Shown here one piece after another: positions 33,448 to 45,800 of a DNA stretch of 64,000 nt. The translations under genes and the position numbers were made by a program. A model generated the notes under the pieces. It was not told the origin of the DNA and did not search any database. It worked only from the letters and a program-made list of their open reading frames with translations. The DNA is from Typha latifolia (Eukaryota; Streptophyta; Magnoliopsida; Poales; Typhaceae), in assembly GCA_019914945.1 (NCBI GenBank), contig CM034106.1, positions 9,548,001-9,612,000 on the forward strand, given 5' to 3'. Position 1 is the first letter of the stretch, and every line of letters starts with the position of its first letter.

Positions 33448-35151
33448 TTAACTCGTCATCCCTGCTGACTCCTCTTCTTTGTGAATAACAATCTTACCTT
33501 CTACAAATTCACATAACTGGATAGCAACAGCTAGTTGCCTACGCAGCTTCTTCACAATAAACACCTCGGGTTCTTCACATATTGTGACCACACTTCCTTT
33601 GCGGCCAAGTCGGCCTGTCCTTCCTGCCCTATGGGCGTAGTGAATTGAGTCTGTTGGAAGACCCAAATTGACCACAAGGTCACACTCTGGCACATCTAGT
33701 CCCCTAGCAGACAATTCATTTGTCACCAAAATTCTGAGTTCACCATCCTTGAATTTCTTTAAAGTTGTTGACCTAGCAAGTTTGCTAAGATCACCGTGTA
33801 ACTCTGCAGCCTTGATCCCACGAGCCTCTAGCTTAAAGACAGCATCCTTTAGTGGCTTGGTGTTGTTCATGAAGGCAATCACTGTCTGTGCATCCAGGGC
33901 ATGGACACATCTCCGTAAGGTGTCAACTTTGTGTTGAGCCTTGGAAACACAGTAGTAATGTTCCAAGCCTGGTGGCAAGCTATCAACTGCTCCCTGTGTT
34001 ACAGGGCTTGAGGTAGAGGTTCCATCAGAACTGGATCCAAAAGGAGTTGACCCTGGAAGGGAGATCGAATCAAGAGGAACTGCAGTTTTAGCTCTCACAA
34101 GGATTGGGTCGCGTCCCCAACTCCTAGCTGCCCGTATGACTGAAAATGGTACTGTTGCAGACACCATGACGGTTTGACGCTCAGATCGCCTGGCAAGTGG
34201 ACCAAGTATTCCACTTTGTTGTGTACCAGATTTCCTCCCCACATGCTCAAGTATTCGATGCATATCTTCTCGGTAATTGAAAGACAAAAGCTGATCAACT
34301 TCATCCAATACCAGGAAACGACAGCCATGCGTGTGAAGCTTTCCGGCTGCTGAAATCTCTGCAATACGTCCTGGTGTGCCAACAACAATGAGTGGTTTAT
34401 TTTTCTTGAGGGCTTCTTCCTGTCTTGAACGGTTTGCACCACCAACAAGCTGTTGGACGCACTTCTTATCAGCAGGACCCAGTAATTTCTCTGCCTCTCT
34501 TATTATTTGCATGCCTAACTCTCTTGAAGGAGCAACAATGACTGCTTCTATGCTTGGTTTCTTGTCAGACAGGTCTTCTGATGTAGTCTTTTTTAGTGGA
34601 CCCACCTCGGAGAGAATAGGGAGAAGATAAGCAAGTGTCTTTCCAGAACCAGTATAAGATTGAATGACAACATCATGTTTCTTCAAAATGGTTGGAATAG
34701 CAGTAGACTGAATATCAGTAGGAACAATCAGACCTTCCTTCTCCAATTGATCGATTAGCAAAGGCGACAGGCCAAGCTCTGAGAATGTCTTTGCAGAGAA
34801 CACATTTTCGTCTATTTTCAGTGTACTTTTCGTCCGTACAGTCTTTGGCAAGCTATTCCTGGGAGGTTTAGCTTTAATTGGAGAAACTTTAGCAGACAGC
34901 TTTGAGGTTTCAAGATCAACTGTTTTATCTTTCTTCTCTGATACAGCTTTGCATTTGACTCCAAGACTGGAAAGAGATAGTGGACTGCTTTTATCACGAG
35001 CTCTATCACTAATCCAAGCAGCTTTGTGGAACTTATTTATCCTCAAAACAGATAGCTTCCTCGAGGAAAAGCAATCGCCAACAAAGAGGTACGAACGACT
35101 GGATGCCAGCGCAAGCAAATTCCGATTTGTGTGTCCAATAATTAGCTGCAT
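33448..35151 (-). CDS. RH47: DEAD-box RNA helicase 47-like (ISE1), organelle-targeted
   Basis: A single coding exon of 567 codons. RH47/ISE1 is an organellar RNA helicase whose loss in Arabidopsis alters plasmodesmata. The N-terminus (about 110 residues) is basic and Ser-rich, as for a mitochondrial transit peptide. The helicase core follows: PTDIQSTAIP (Q motif, about 144), SYTGSGKT (motif I, about 165), APSRELGM (Ia), GTPGR (Ib, about 258), LDEVDQL (motif II, DEVD instead of DEAD, about 282), VSAT (III), and HRAGRTGR (VI, about 510). All ATPase motifs are present, so it should be active. Length and single-exon layout fit RH47. The assignment to RH47 rather than a close relative is from memory of the family. 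Confidence 0.88.
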   Translation of the reverse strand: MQLIIGHTNRNLLALASSRSYLFVGDCFSSRKLSVLRINKFHKAAWISDRARDKSSPLSLSSLGVKCKAVSEKKDKTVDLETSKLSAKVSPIKAKPPRNSLPKTVRTKSTLKIDENVFSAKTFSELGLSPLLIDQLEKEGLIVPTDIQSTAIPTILKKHDVVIQSYTGSGKTLAYLLPILSEVGPLKKTTSEDLSDKKPSIEAVIVAPSRELGMQIIREAEKLLGPADKKCVQQLVGGANRSRQEEALKKNKPLIVVGTPGRIAEISAAGKLHTHGCRFLVLDEVDQLLSFNYREDMHRILEHVGRKSGTQQSGILGPLARRSERQTVMVSATVPFSVIRAARSWGRDPILVRAKTAVPLDSISLPGSTPFGSSSDGTSTSSPVTQGAVDSLPPGLEHYYCVSKAQHKVDTLRRCVHALDAQTVIAFMNNTKPLKDAVFKLEARGIKAAELHGDLSKLARSTTLKKFKDGELRILVTNELSARGLDVPECDLVVNLGLPTDSIHYAHRAGRTGRLGRKGSVVTICEEPEVFIVKKLRRQLAVAIQLCEFVEGKIVIHKEEESAGMTS

Positions 35152-36270
35152 TTTAAGCTCTCAAACAAAATATAGTGGGAAAAATATGGAGATAGCCTCC
35201 GTCGTTACCCAAATATTGATATAGGAAGACCTCTAGTGCATGATGCAGCTTTCACCTGCTAAGAGGAAAAGCAAGGCCACACATCGTAAGGAACCTTATC
35301 TACTGGTTAAGACATTCATTATGATGGCACCTATTTTCCTAGTTTCCGATAAAGAGCAAAGTAAACATTTCCACTCTCATGCATTATGCATAAGAGTGGA
35401 AGCTGATTCATAATTTTTGTCGGGATACGAATCGGAGAGTGCTCAACCAATGAAGCACGGATACATATAGAGAATGAGTCGGATCCAGGGATGCATCAAA
35501 TTCTTAAAAAACAGGATTTTGATACGTCTAAGATACGACAATAAAAAATTATATCCTAATGACAACCTATACATGTGTATGTGCAAAAGGAAATTTATAT
35601 TCTAATGACGATCTACACATGAAATTACATTCAATATTTCAATATATCTATTATCTACGTTACCATTTAATAGCAAAAATGAGAATAGTAGATACTAAAG
35701 GCAATTAGACAAAGAAAAAGTCAGCTTAAGTAACCATATCAGAATTAGACAAAGAAGACAATTAATCATGTCATACTTAAGTAACCATATGATAATTAAT
35801 TAAACTGTAAATAAGGCAGAGACGAAAATCTGCACAATTTGAAAGAAAAAAATTTCAGAGAAAAAGGGAGAAAAAACTGAGAAAAGAAAAGGATAAAATA
35901 AAGATAAAAAGAACTGAGGAACGAAACTGAAAACAGAATTTATGAAGGGGAAGGTGGAAGAAAATTCAGAGAAGAAACTGAGAAAAAAAAAGAGAGACAA
36001 TTAGAGGGAGAAGAAAATACCGGCGTAAGAGAGTGAGAGAGGACGATCGTCGTTGTGGAGTGCCGAGAGAATGTTGTCGCCGTCGGCTGGTTCGTCGAGA
36101 AAGGGGGAGAACGGGGAGCGGCGGCGGCGGCGTGGTCGAGAGAGACGTTGAGAGAGGGAGGGGGAGAGCTAGGGCATTTTGAAAGAGGGGAGAACCAACG
36201 GGGAGAACGAACGGGGGTGGGGTAGGTTGATAACCTTAACGGGCTCCTTAACGGGTTCCGTTTATAAAAT
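35152..36270 (-). promoter_or_regulatory. Probable 5' leader with intron, and promoter, of the RH47-like gene
   Basis: On the minus strand, TTTATAAAC (about 36266-36258) could be a TATA box. A GC- and CT-rich stretch from about 36230 to 36021 resembles a plant 5' UTR and ends at a CCG|GTATTT donor. CCTCTTAGCAG|GTG at 35256/35255 is a good acceptor about 100 bases before the ATG at 35151. This gives a leader intron of 765 bases (36020-35256). The intron contains A/T-rich DNA with scattered GGATACG-type motifs that may be a degenerate transposon. Confidence 0.4.
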
Positions 36271-37440
36271 TAAATCCGCCCAATTACCCAAATAAATCTA
36301 AAATGTATTCAAAATAAAGTATCCAGCTATATCTGAAAACAAAAGTTAATAATTTTAATTTAGGATACTCCAAAAATATATGGGATACACATACTTACCC
36401 TATTTTGGGGTATCAATATTTAACACAGAAAATAAAATTTAAAATCACATCCTAAATAAAAAAGATATCGATAATTTTTAGATACGGATAAGATAATTTT
36501 TTAATACATATCGAATTTTAAAGTGAAACTTATAGAATCTTAAATAGATTATGGCATTTTTTTTAGACACAATTAATATAAAAACTAAAAATTTTGCAAA
36601 AATATTTTCTTGCATGTTAAATACATAAATTTAATAAAATCAATCTCTATAAAAAAAAAAACTATAGAACACATCGTTAATAATTAGAAGCAAATAATGC
36701 ATTCTATATAATATAACATTATTAACAAAATTATACCAACAAGAAACAAATATCACTTCAATTGAGCATTAACATACAAATAGATTATTTCTAACTTCAC
36801 AAACTTCAATTAGCTTCAACGTATGAACACTTCGTTCACATTGACGTTAAGAAAGTTAAATTAACACAAATTCAAATACAAAGTCTAGAATTATACACGA
36901 ACCTTCTATATGTAATTATTTTTATATTTCCAGTGGTGAGTTGAGAAAGTACTTCTAGTACGTGGCTATTTTTATATTTCTGACCATTAAGGAAGTAAAA
37001 AAGAGGTCATTAAAATAACCCATTGCTAATTAACCTGCATAAAGACTTACATCTAATTAACCTTAGATGAATAGGTTTCTGAAGCATCTATTTTGAGCTA
37101 GCATCTTAGAAGAAACTAGATCAAAACAAGGACCACAATTACTAAAAAGATTAAATAGAAAGCATTCCTCCACTAGATCAGCTGTAGAAGATCATAAGAA
37201 GTAAATATTGTAAGAGCTTAAAAGGACATACACATCTGATCAATCAAATTACTTATAAATAGGTGGAGCGACAAAGTAGTGATAACGGTGGAGTTTGGTG
37301 GCGAGGATAGAGTGGTGAGAGCAACAGAGCTTGGTGGCGGCAAGCGAACTCGAGTAGGGTTATTGATTTTATTGTGATACTAATTCACACACTATTTGTT
37401 AACTTTATTGTGATACTAATTTTTATTATTACTATTATTA
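36271..37440. other. Intergenic, A/T-rich, no gene recognised
   Basis: Nothing gene-like is seen. GATAC/GTATC-type motifs continue to about 36520. Confidence 0.4.
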
Positions 37441-38330
37441 TTATTATACAGTGAAATTTATTCTTTATCCCCGAACCCTCCCCTTCCCTTACTTTGAGGA
37501 ACGTTACCCCTCTGCTTCCCCCTCGGGGGGAGTAGGAAAGGGTTTTATTGGAAGCACTATATAGGTCTATTCTGTTAGCTCAGTATAGGCCTATTCATTG
37601 AGCTCTATGAAGGAACAATCACTACTATTATCATTACATGTATGACCCTCCTTTAGATTTTGGATCGACTTAACTTGATTCTTCTAGGCGAGGCTTGTGC
37701 AGAACATAAAACACAAGGCGACGCCAACAACCTTGGCCCTTAGCTTAAAGGGCTCTATTCGGTCTCCACCGAAGTCGTCTTGCTTTTGAGTCTACTTGGT
37801 TCGCCATATAAGAAAAGTTATTTTGTTTTTTTCGATTTGCGGTCTCCATGGAAGATAATAGACCATCTCTTCCTTCAACAATGTCACGAGCTTTGTTCTC
37901 GCTCAAACATACAGATACATGCCAACTTTTGAATCCACTATCTCAGTATGAACTCCCTTCCTCGAACTCTGAGTTCCTCAATCTTGGCTGGAGGTAGGCT
38001 TAGTCACTTCCTTTTCAGCTCCTCCCACTATGGGGTTTCTGTTACTCTCTGCGAAGCTCTTGTGTCTATCCGTCATCAAAATATTTCCCATCTTGCGATA
38101 GAGTTTGATTTTTTTGTTGCTCACCAATGCACCGAAAGGTGTGCACGCTACTCCTTGCTCGTTGCTTCGTATGTTGATGGTTGTTTTACTTTCGCATTTT
38201 TTGTCCTCTCTTCTATATTTCCTATAGTTACAGTGAAAACAAATCACCTAGTTATTTGGGTGATGAATTGTGATCGATCGATGAGCTATGGGTTTGTATT
38301 AGCAAATTAGTAAAATTTGATGAAATGACT
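37441..38330. other. Compositionally distinct block, possibly organelle-derived
   Basis: The base composition is more even than the flanks, with few homopolymers, and the texture recalls plant mitochondrial spacer DNA. It starts after an ATT repeat at 37427-37449. The longest frame, at 37948-38310 (MNSLPRTLSSSILAGGR), has no recognised family. No organelle gene is recognised in it. Transfer from an organelle is a guess based on texture only. Confidence 0.3.
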
Positions 38331-41300
38331 TGTTGCTTGCTAAGCTTCTTATGACCTCTTTATGACTTCTTATCTTCGTCTTTCTCTAGTAAAAAATAGG
38401 CTGATCATCTCTCACTTTTTTTTTTTTCTAAGGAACTGATTTGATCACAATTAATTATACCATATATTGGAAAAAATTTATTTAAAAATAACACCGTGAT
38501 AAAAGCTTGGAAGCGAGTTAGTTACCTGGCCAGGTCTAATGGGTGGGCTTTAAGCGTTTTATAAGTGAGCCGGATGGGGAGGGTCAAGCCCAATATTGAG
38601 TTTTTGACCAATTTAGATTACATCTAAATTTAAATACTAAAAATGATTTATTTCATTATAGTCCTAACTAAAACGTTCTAACTATTAAGCATTTCAGTAA
38701 AATACTTTAACCATTAAGTATTTTTAAGCAAATACCCTTCTAGGCTAAGGGGGTACAAAGCATTATCGAAACCATTTCAACAAAAACACTAATAGAATTC
38801 ATATTTTACTTGAAAAACCCCTGAAATTATCAACGTTTTACTTAGAGAAACACTCATTCCGGTAAACACCTAGTGCCGTACTTGTTAAGCTTGATCACCC
38901 TCTCAAACTTAATGCGAACCTTAAAATAAAAAATAAAAAAAGAGCTACAATTATTATTCCACTCCTTCTGCTTCCAAGCACTTACTTATTCCTTACCAAA
39001 GGAGATGATGATCAGTGAACAAAAATCACATACTCCCATTATTGGCCCTGTGTCATTAAGGTCCCCATCTTTGCTCTGAGTTGATGTCAGCTCCACCCAT
39101 CCTCTCTCTTTTTTCCTTTTCTCCACTCCTCTCAACCTTTCTATTATAATAATAACCACACCCTCACATATGGATATCTCTTTCTCTTAGCCGTGCCCGC
39201 TTCTTCCCCTCTCTACCTTTACTACTCTTATCAACTTTCTTTTATAGCCTAATCAAATTTGCACCAAGATGTATCTGCCTATCTAGAACTTTGGATGGTC
39301 ACTTGTTCGCCTGACAACTTAGACTTTTGAGTCGACTGATTTATGATACGATATGGACCACTACCCTCCTCAATTTTCCATTCCTCTTTAGCAGATCTCA
39401 AAACTAGGGAAATCTTAATACTTTTTTATTGTTTGGTTTAATTCTATTCCCTCTACGTAGATTTTCATATTACATGAGAAATAAATATTGATCTTTAATT
39501 TATAATATATTTAATTTAACAAATAAAAACTATTGAAAATATAAAGAATATAAAAGAAAATAAGAAACACATAGAACTAAATAAAAATTGACATAACAAA
39601 AATAAGAAAAAACATAAAATATATAATGTAGTTTTAACATAGATATTATCGCATAAAATTAAAAAAAATTAAAAATATTAAATATATCATCTTAAGGCGT
39701 AATAACCTTTTAATATATATATATATATATATACATTTATAGATTTTTTTTTGAAATAATATGATTATATATTTTTTTTGAATTAGAAAATTGCATGATA
39801 TATATTATCAAGGTGGTTAAAAAAAATCAAGCTTAGCCAAAACTGCGTCGCTTAGATCTATATAAGCTTAAAAAATATTATTTATTAGTATATATATATA
39901 CTTAGCTTGAACTAAAAACAAGCTAACACTAGATAAAATCTATCATCAAAAGTTTTACCTCACAAACTAGTTAAAAAGTTGGGTTCAGTAGTAGCTTGAA
40001 AGTCATATCATATATCCATTTTTAACACCCCAAGTATGGCGTGAGACGGTCGCTAAATATATTTATATATATATATATATATATATATGCTGGTTGGTGT
40101 TTCATGTCAGTTTCAATGTATCATGCATGCTCTCTTTTTTTTCTTCTTTTTCTTTTTCTTTCCTTGACGGCGAGCATGCCGTGATGATTTAGAAGAGGAG
40201 AGATTGCTAGTTTGCATCATCATCGTGGGCTCATGGCTTGTTCTTCACATGGTTTGTTCTTCACATGGCTGTCTGCTTCAACTCCGTGTAGCTAATGAAA
40301 TAGAAAGTTTATGTAGGTATATAGCAAGAGACCACTTTTTGAAGAACATTATTAATTACTACATGTTAGCTTAACAGTAATATGGTGACCTTTCATCAAC
40401 TAAAAACAAACATACTAGTTAATGTAAACATAAGAAAGATGCTATCAACAAGTATATCTTAAAAGTAGGTATGATTAGGCCAATCACTTAATGCAATCGT
40501 CGGGTCCTACCATTAAGATTAAAAATTAAGAATAATATATATCAGAGAGAGCTAACTCTTATAGTGAGTAATAATTGTGTAAAGTCTAACAAAAAATGTT
40601 AGTTGACGTCAAAGCAAATATTAACCATACTTAAAATTAGTAGGGACTTATAATTTTTGAAGCATTCCAACACTGGAATTCGATCTGGCTTCTTCTAGAA
40701 AATGGAAAAACCTAAAGTTATCTAAACTCTAGCTTTGGATAACTTCCAAACTCTAGCTTTTGTTAGAAACAATCATGCATAAGATTGTCAAAGTGCAACA
40801 AAGCAAATGATATGTTAGTTTTTTTTTTTTTTTTTGGGAGTCAAAATTGGAATTTATTTCAGATGGAATCAAACAATGAAATGTGAAGGGCTTAATTCTT
40901 TATAGCAGCCAAAGAGGAACGACCAATTCCACTAATTTGTTAGCTGTTCATTTGACAAAGTAATTCACAAGGAGTAAAAGAATTAGCTTTCAAAGGGATC
41001 ATTAATTATCCAGATGGTGAAAGAGGACAATGAGTTATGGCCTATAAAAGTTTGCACATGAACAATGTACTTTATTAGGGCCCTATCCTTATGTATAGAT
41101 CACTATTGCAAGGAATCTAATTTGTCCCATATTCTTTGGAAACCATTAAAAAAAAATAGAAAACTTATTACAAACATCTTATATTTTAAATTCTATCACA
41201 TGGGCATTTATCATTAGCCAACCAACTTAAATTTAACTTGATAGCGACCAATAATACAAATTTTTACCGGAGAAAATTAAAATTATTTTGCACCTATATG

Positions 41301-41880
41301 ATTAAAAGAACTAAATACCTATAACATAGCTAGAATGCTAAATAATAGTAAAAATAAAAATAAAAGTTATTTTTAATAATTTGTTCTTAAAAAATTTATT
41401 GAGGCCAATTTGTTCGGCTGGTTAATCTCTATCCAAACAACTCCTCTATTGAGTTCTTAGTTGTTCTCAATCACCCACCTCTGACTATTTAGCCCTACCA
41501 CACATGTAGTCTGAGTGGATTACAAGGCATTCCAGTTAGCCCCATAGCTGGAGATATATGATTGAAAGAAAAAAAAAGGAAAATTTTGGACCATAAGGTT
41601 GGTTTATTTATGTGAAAATAACATTACATGGCCTAAACCTTTTTTTTTTTTTTTTAAACAAACCAAACAACAAATTTAAACTATACGATAGTAGAGAGTG
41701 TTTTAATAAATATTTTATTAAGTATCAACTCTAATGTCTACATGAATTTGAACTCATGACTTCTAATAGCGGTGTAAACTTAATCGAATTGGATGTTATG
41801 ATGGTGTACTTAGAAAAAAAGGTTTAATATTTAGTTTAATGATGGGAAATGGTATCATTTGAACGTCCGGATCCAAACTC
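38331..41880. other. 3.5 kb intergenic stretch without a recognised gene
   Basis: Strongly A/T-rich. AT microsatellites lie at 39713-39732 and 40062-40088, and there are T-runs near 40819 and 41641. ACATGGTTTGTTCTTC-type words repeat in tandem at 40230-40265. TTTGAACTCATGACTTC near 41750 resembles the complement of a tRNA B box, perhaps a SINE or LINE relic. No coding frame or RNA gene was found. Confidence 0.4.
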
Positions 41881-42813
41881 TAAGACGACAACTCAACACG
41901 TGACCGGCTTTCCCAGGTCCGCTTTTTGCCGGCTTTTTCTCCACCGAAGAATAGGAGAGCGAAACAGTTGAGTTCCTATGTCCGCCGTCGGATCTCGATC
42001 CGACGGTTCACTTTTGAAACGGGCCCAAGACGCTAGCCTCGACGGGCTCCCTCCTCTTTACGTCCTTGCCTCTTTTTGCAGAAAACACCCCGCATTAATT
42101 GTATTTCAAAATTCAAATAGAAAATCTTAACCTGAATCTCCTGGGCCCCACCCTTAATTCCACCTTCGTCCTTACCGGGGAATATATATTCCGTATTATA
42201 CTAGGTACGTGTAGGGGTAAATCAGTCATTCGGCGTAGCCGTTAACTCCGTTAGTGTTTATTTTTCTTTGATCGGAGGGGGATTTGCTCGACCGTAAGTG
42301 TCACTTTGTGAACGGTGGGAGAACTTTCCGAAAAGGATATAAAGAAATTTATCGACCAAGGGAGTAAAATAATATCTGCGTATATATTTTTGTGGTATTA
42401 AAAAAATAGAAGAGGAGGTGAGGGAAAAGGAGAGAGAGAAGGAGAGAGCACACAGAGGAGCTCCTCTCTTTACTTCGCTTCCATTTCTCTCGAATTGGTT
42501 CTTTTCTTGATTAAACCGATTCAGAGATACTAGGAGATCATTTACTCGTTTGTTTAGGATTTTTTTTTCTCTTCTTTTTTCCACTTTATTGGATTTTCTT
42601 CAAGGTTTCCGCTGGTGGACGATGTTTTAGATCCAAGAATCGTCCGGCTCTATTTATCTCTCCATTTTGTTTGAATGTTTGGGTTTTCTTTTGAATTGCT
42701 GGGGATTAGGCTAAATATTTGTGAGAATATTTGAACGACTCTTGATTTGATCGCGATTCGGGAGTTCATCTAGGGCTTCAGTTCGATTTGGGAGGGTATT
42801 TGGTCCGATTGCG
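41881..42813 (+). promoter_or_regulatory. Upstream region of the myosin gene
   Basis: Holds a G-box core CACGTG (41897-41902), a TATATATT stretch near 42184, and a GA/CT-rich zone at about 42410-42560 typical of a plant 5' leader. The transcription start is not fixed by sequence alone. Confidence 0.4.
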
Positions 42814-45800
42814 ATGACGTCAGTGGAAATGCCGAAGAGATCGGCCGTGAAATCGCGCGTGCCGCTCGCGCTCAAGTCGGTGCGGTCTTTGCCGCTCGAT
42901 TTCCGATTCACCACAGGTTCTCCTTCGGCGGAGGAAGGTGGAAAGAAGCAAGAAACGAGCAGTCTCGGAGCTTTGGAGGAAGAGGAGGTGGGCGGTATAG
43001 AGGGAAACGACGAGTCACCGTACAGTTCAAAGACCACTTCACGGGAGGAGAGGCCATTGGAAGAAGAAGAAGGGGAATCCGCAATGTCTCGGTTGCCTGC
43101 GGTGTCGCCGACACGAATTGAGTCCAGATGGAGTGATACTAGTTCTTATGGCGCGAAAAAGGTGCACACTTCTACATCTTTTACTTCCATTCACGTAGAA
43201 ATTAATGATCTTCTGCCATTTTAGAATCTAGCTCGTAAATTATGCAACTTTTACAAGTTTTGAGTTAATATTGTCTCGCAAACAGTTATGTATCTTTGCT
43301 TGCGTACTGAACTGTCTTCTAACTCATAATATTAAAAGAACTTGTTGGCTTAATTTGCAGAATGGTTGATTATTGGCTATCCTACTCTTGATCATTATTG
43401 ATGTTGCCTAATTGCGTCACAAGTATCTGTTTTAATTTTACAATACTTTGAGGATCGTCTGGTGACTGCACTGTTAATACTATCTCACATTCCCTTTCAG
43501 TCCTAGCTAAACACACCCAACTTGTTTTTTCGTCATAAGACTGCAAAACTCTTCATCTACAATTCTGCATCATTGAAACTTGGATGTCTTCTAGTCTAAT
43601 ATTTTAAATTATCTTTGTTGCATTATGATGAGCCTCCTCTCGTTGTTTGAAGTTGCCTTTTGTTTTAAAAAATTGATTTTGCAAGAAATTCTTTGAAATT
43701 CTTTTCCTGTCTCACAGTAATTGGATATCATTAGCTTGAATGGCTAGTATATCTATATTTGATAATAAGTAATAATAGGTAATTTGATATTGTAGACCTC
43801 CTTTGTTAGATATAATTTACCTCACGAGTTTAACTGTAGTATCCCACTGAGATGAAGATTTTTGGTCTTTGAAGGGCTGTAGTTATAATGTTGATTCTAC
43901 ATACAAAATCTAGTACAATTTTCTTTATTGGCTTTTCATTATCCTGATTCACCTCTTTTATAATAGAGGTATATGGATTCCTCAGTACATTTTCCAACTT
44001 TAAACAACTAGCATAACATCTGTCTTGTAACAAAAAACTTTTAATAATTGGGCTCGTTCATATTTTTTGACATAATGCTATGATGAAGAAATATCTGATG
44101 TTCATCCTGGTCCTGATAGGCATTGAATCTCATTATGGGGATTGCTGATTGCATAAACAATAAAATGTATCATAACAAATATGACGTGAAATTAGAACAT
44201 ATATTTTGATAGATTTACTGCTTAATGAAACAATACATCTTGAAACCAAACTATAGATGGTATCTAAAATGATGTTAACTGATCAGCCGAGTTACATGTA
44301 CTTCTCTATCTTTGTTCGTGTTCTTTGAAAAGTTTTCTTTCCTGGCCGCCAGAACTGTTTAGCCACATCTTGTATATTGATTTACAATGAACTTTGTTCT
44401 GACTTCCAAGGTATTCATGTTCTTGTAAAGGGAGGCTTCATTTGAGTGATGCTAATTTACTAATCTTATGACTGTTGTCAAGTAGATTCTACAAGACATT
44501 GTGGTCATACTGTCACAAACTCACAATACATCATCTTGTATATTGTAGTTCTGAACTACTGATTTTTGGTAACATAAAATTTATAGAAAATTTTCTTATC
44601 AGTATGATTATAAGTTTATTGGTACAGTGTTCAGACTAGCATTTGACAGCAAGAATTTCATATTGAAGTTTATTGTTTCAGAAGCTTCAAGCTTGGTGCC
44701 GGCTTACAAATGGTGATTGGGCATTAGGCAAGATACTTTCGGCTTCTGGGTCAGAGACTTTTCTGTCTCTTCCTGAGGAGGGGGTAAGATATACCATCTG
44801 ACACTAATGAAAATTGATCTTACTTCTTGATGTATTTTGGTTCATCATCGGAGCTATCATTTTCAGGTGTTAAAAGTGAACACCGAGAGTCTTCTACCTG
44901 CAAATCCTGAAATTCTTGATGGTGTGGACGATCTGATGCAGCTCAGTTATCTACATGAACCATCAGTTTTGTACAACTTGCAATATAGATACTCCCAAGA
45001 CATGATATATGTGAGTACTATTAATTCATGTAAATAATTTGTATTAACCTCTAAAGATTCATATTTTGTCACATGAAGACATCTTTCTTTCATTTTTTTC
45101 ACCTTAGACTAAAGCAGGCCCAGTTTTGGTTGCTATCAACCCATTTAAGAAAGTCCGTCTTTACGGGAATGATTTCATTGAAGCATATAGACGTAAAATT
45201 ATGGACAGCCCACATGTTTATGCTATAGCTGATACTGCCATACGTGAAATGATAAGAGGTAATCTAGATGAAGTTAGCTTTTCATTTCTAGATTAATTTT
45301 TATAATGTGTCATTTTATCTACTTTACCACTGACTATAAGTTCAATTCTTTATCTGCAGAAGAAATGAATCAGTCGATTATTATAAGGTTTGTAAGTTGA
45401 TGTTGCATTTTTCTGGCCACTGCTTTAATATGTAATAAATCTATGGTAAAATAAGGAAAAGAATAATGTAATTTGATATTGTCTTATATGCTATGGTACG
45501 TTGTACTCTATGCTATAGAAGTTCAGAGTCTGTTCCCTTTTCACTGCATCATAAATTCATAATGAAGTTCATAGAGCCAATCAATCTTCTCAAATACCAA
45601 ATTTATCATTTTGTTCTTTTTAGTGGTGAGAGTGGAGCAGGGAAAACTGAAACTGCAAAGATAGCAATGCAGTATTTGGCTTCTCTTGGAGGAGGTAGCG
45701 GCATAGAGTACGAAATTTTACAGACCAATCCAATACTTGAGGCATTTGGCAATGCAAAGACATCAAGGAACGATAATTCCAGTCGGTTTGTGAGTTATCT

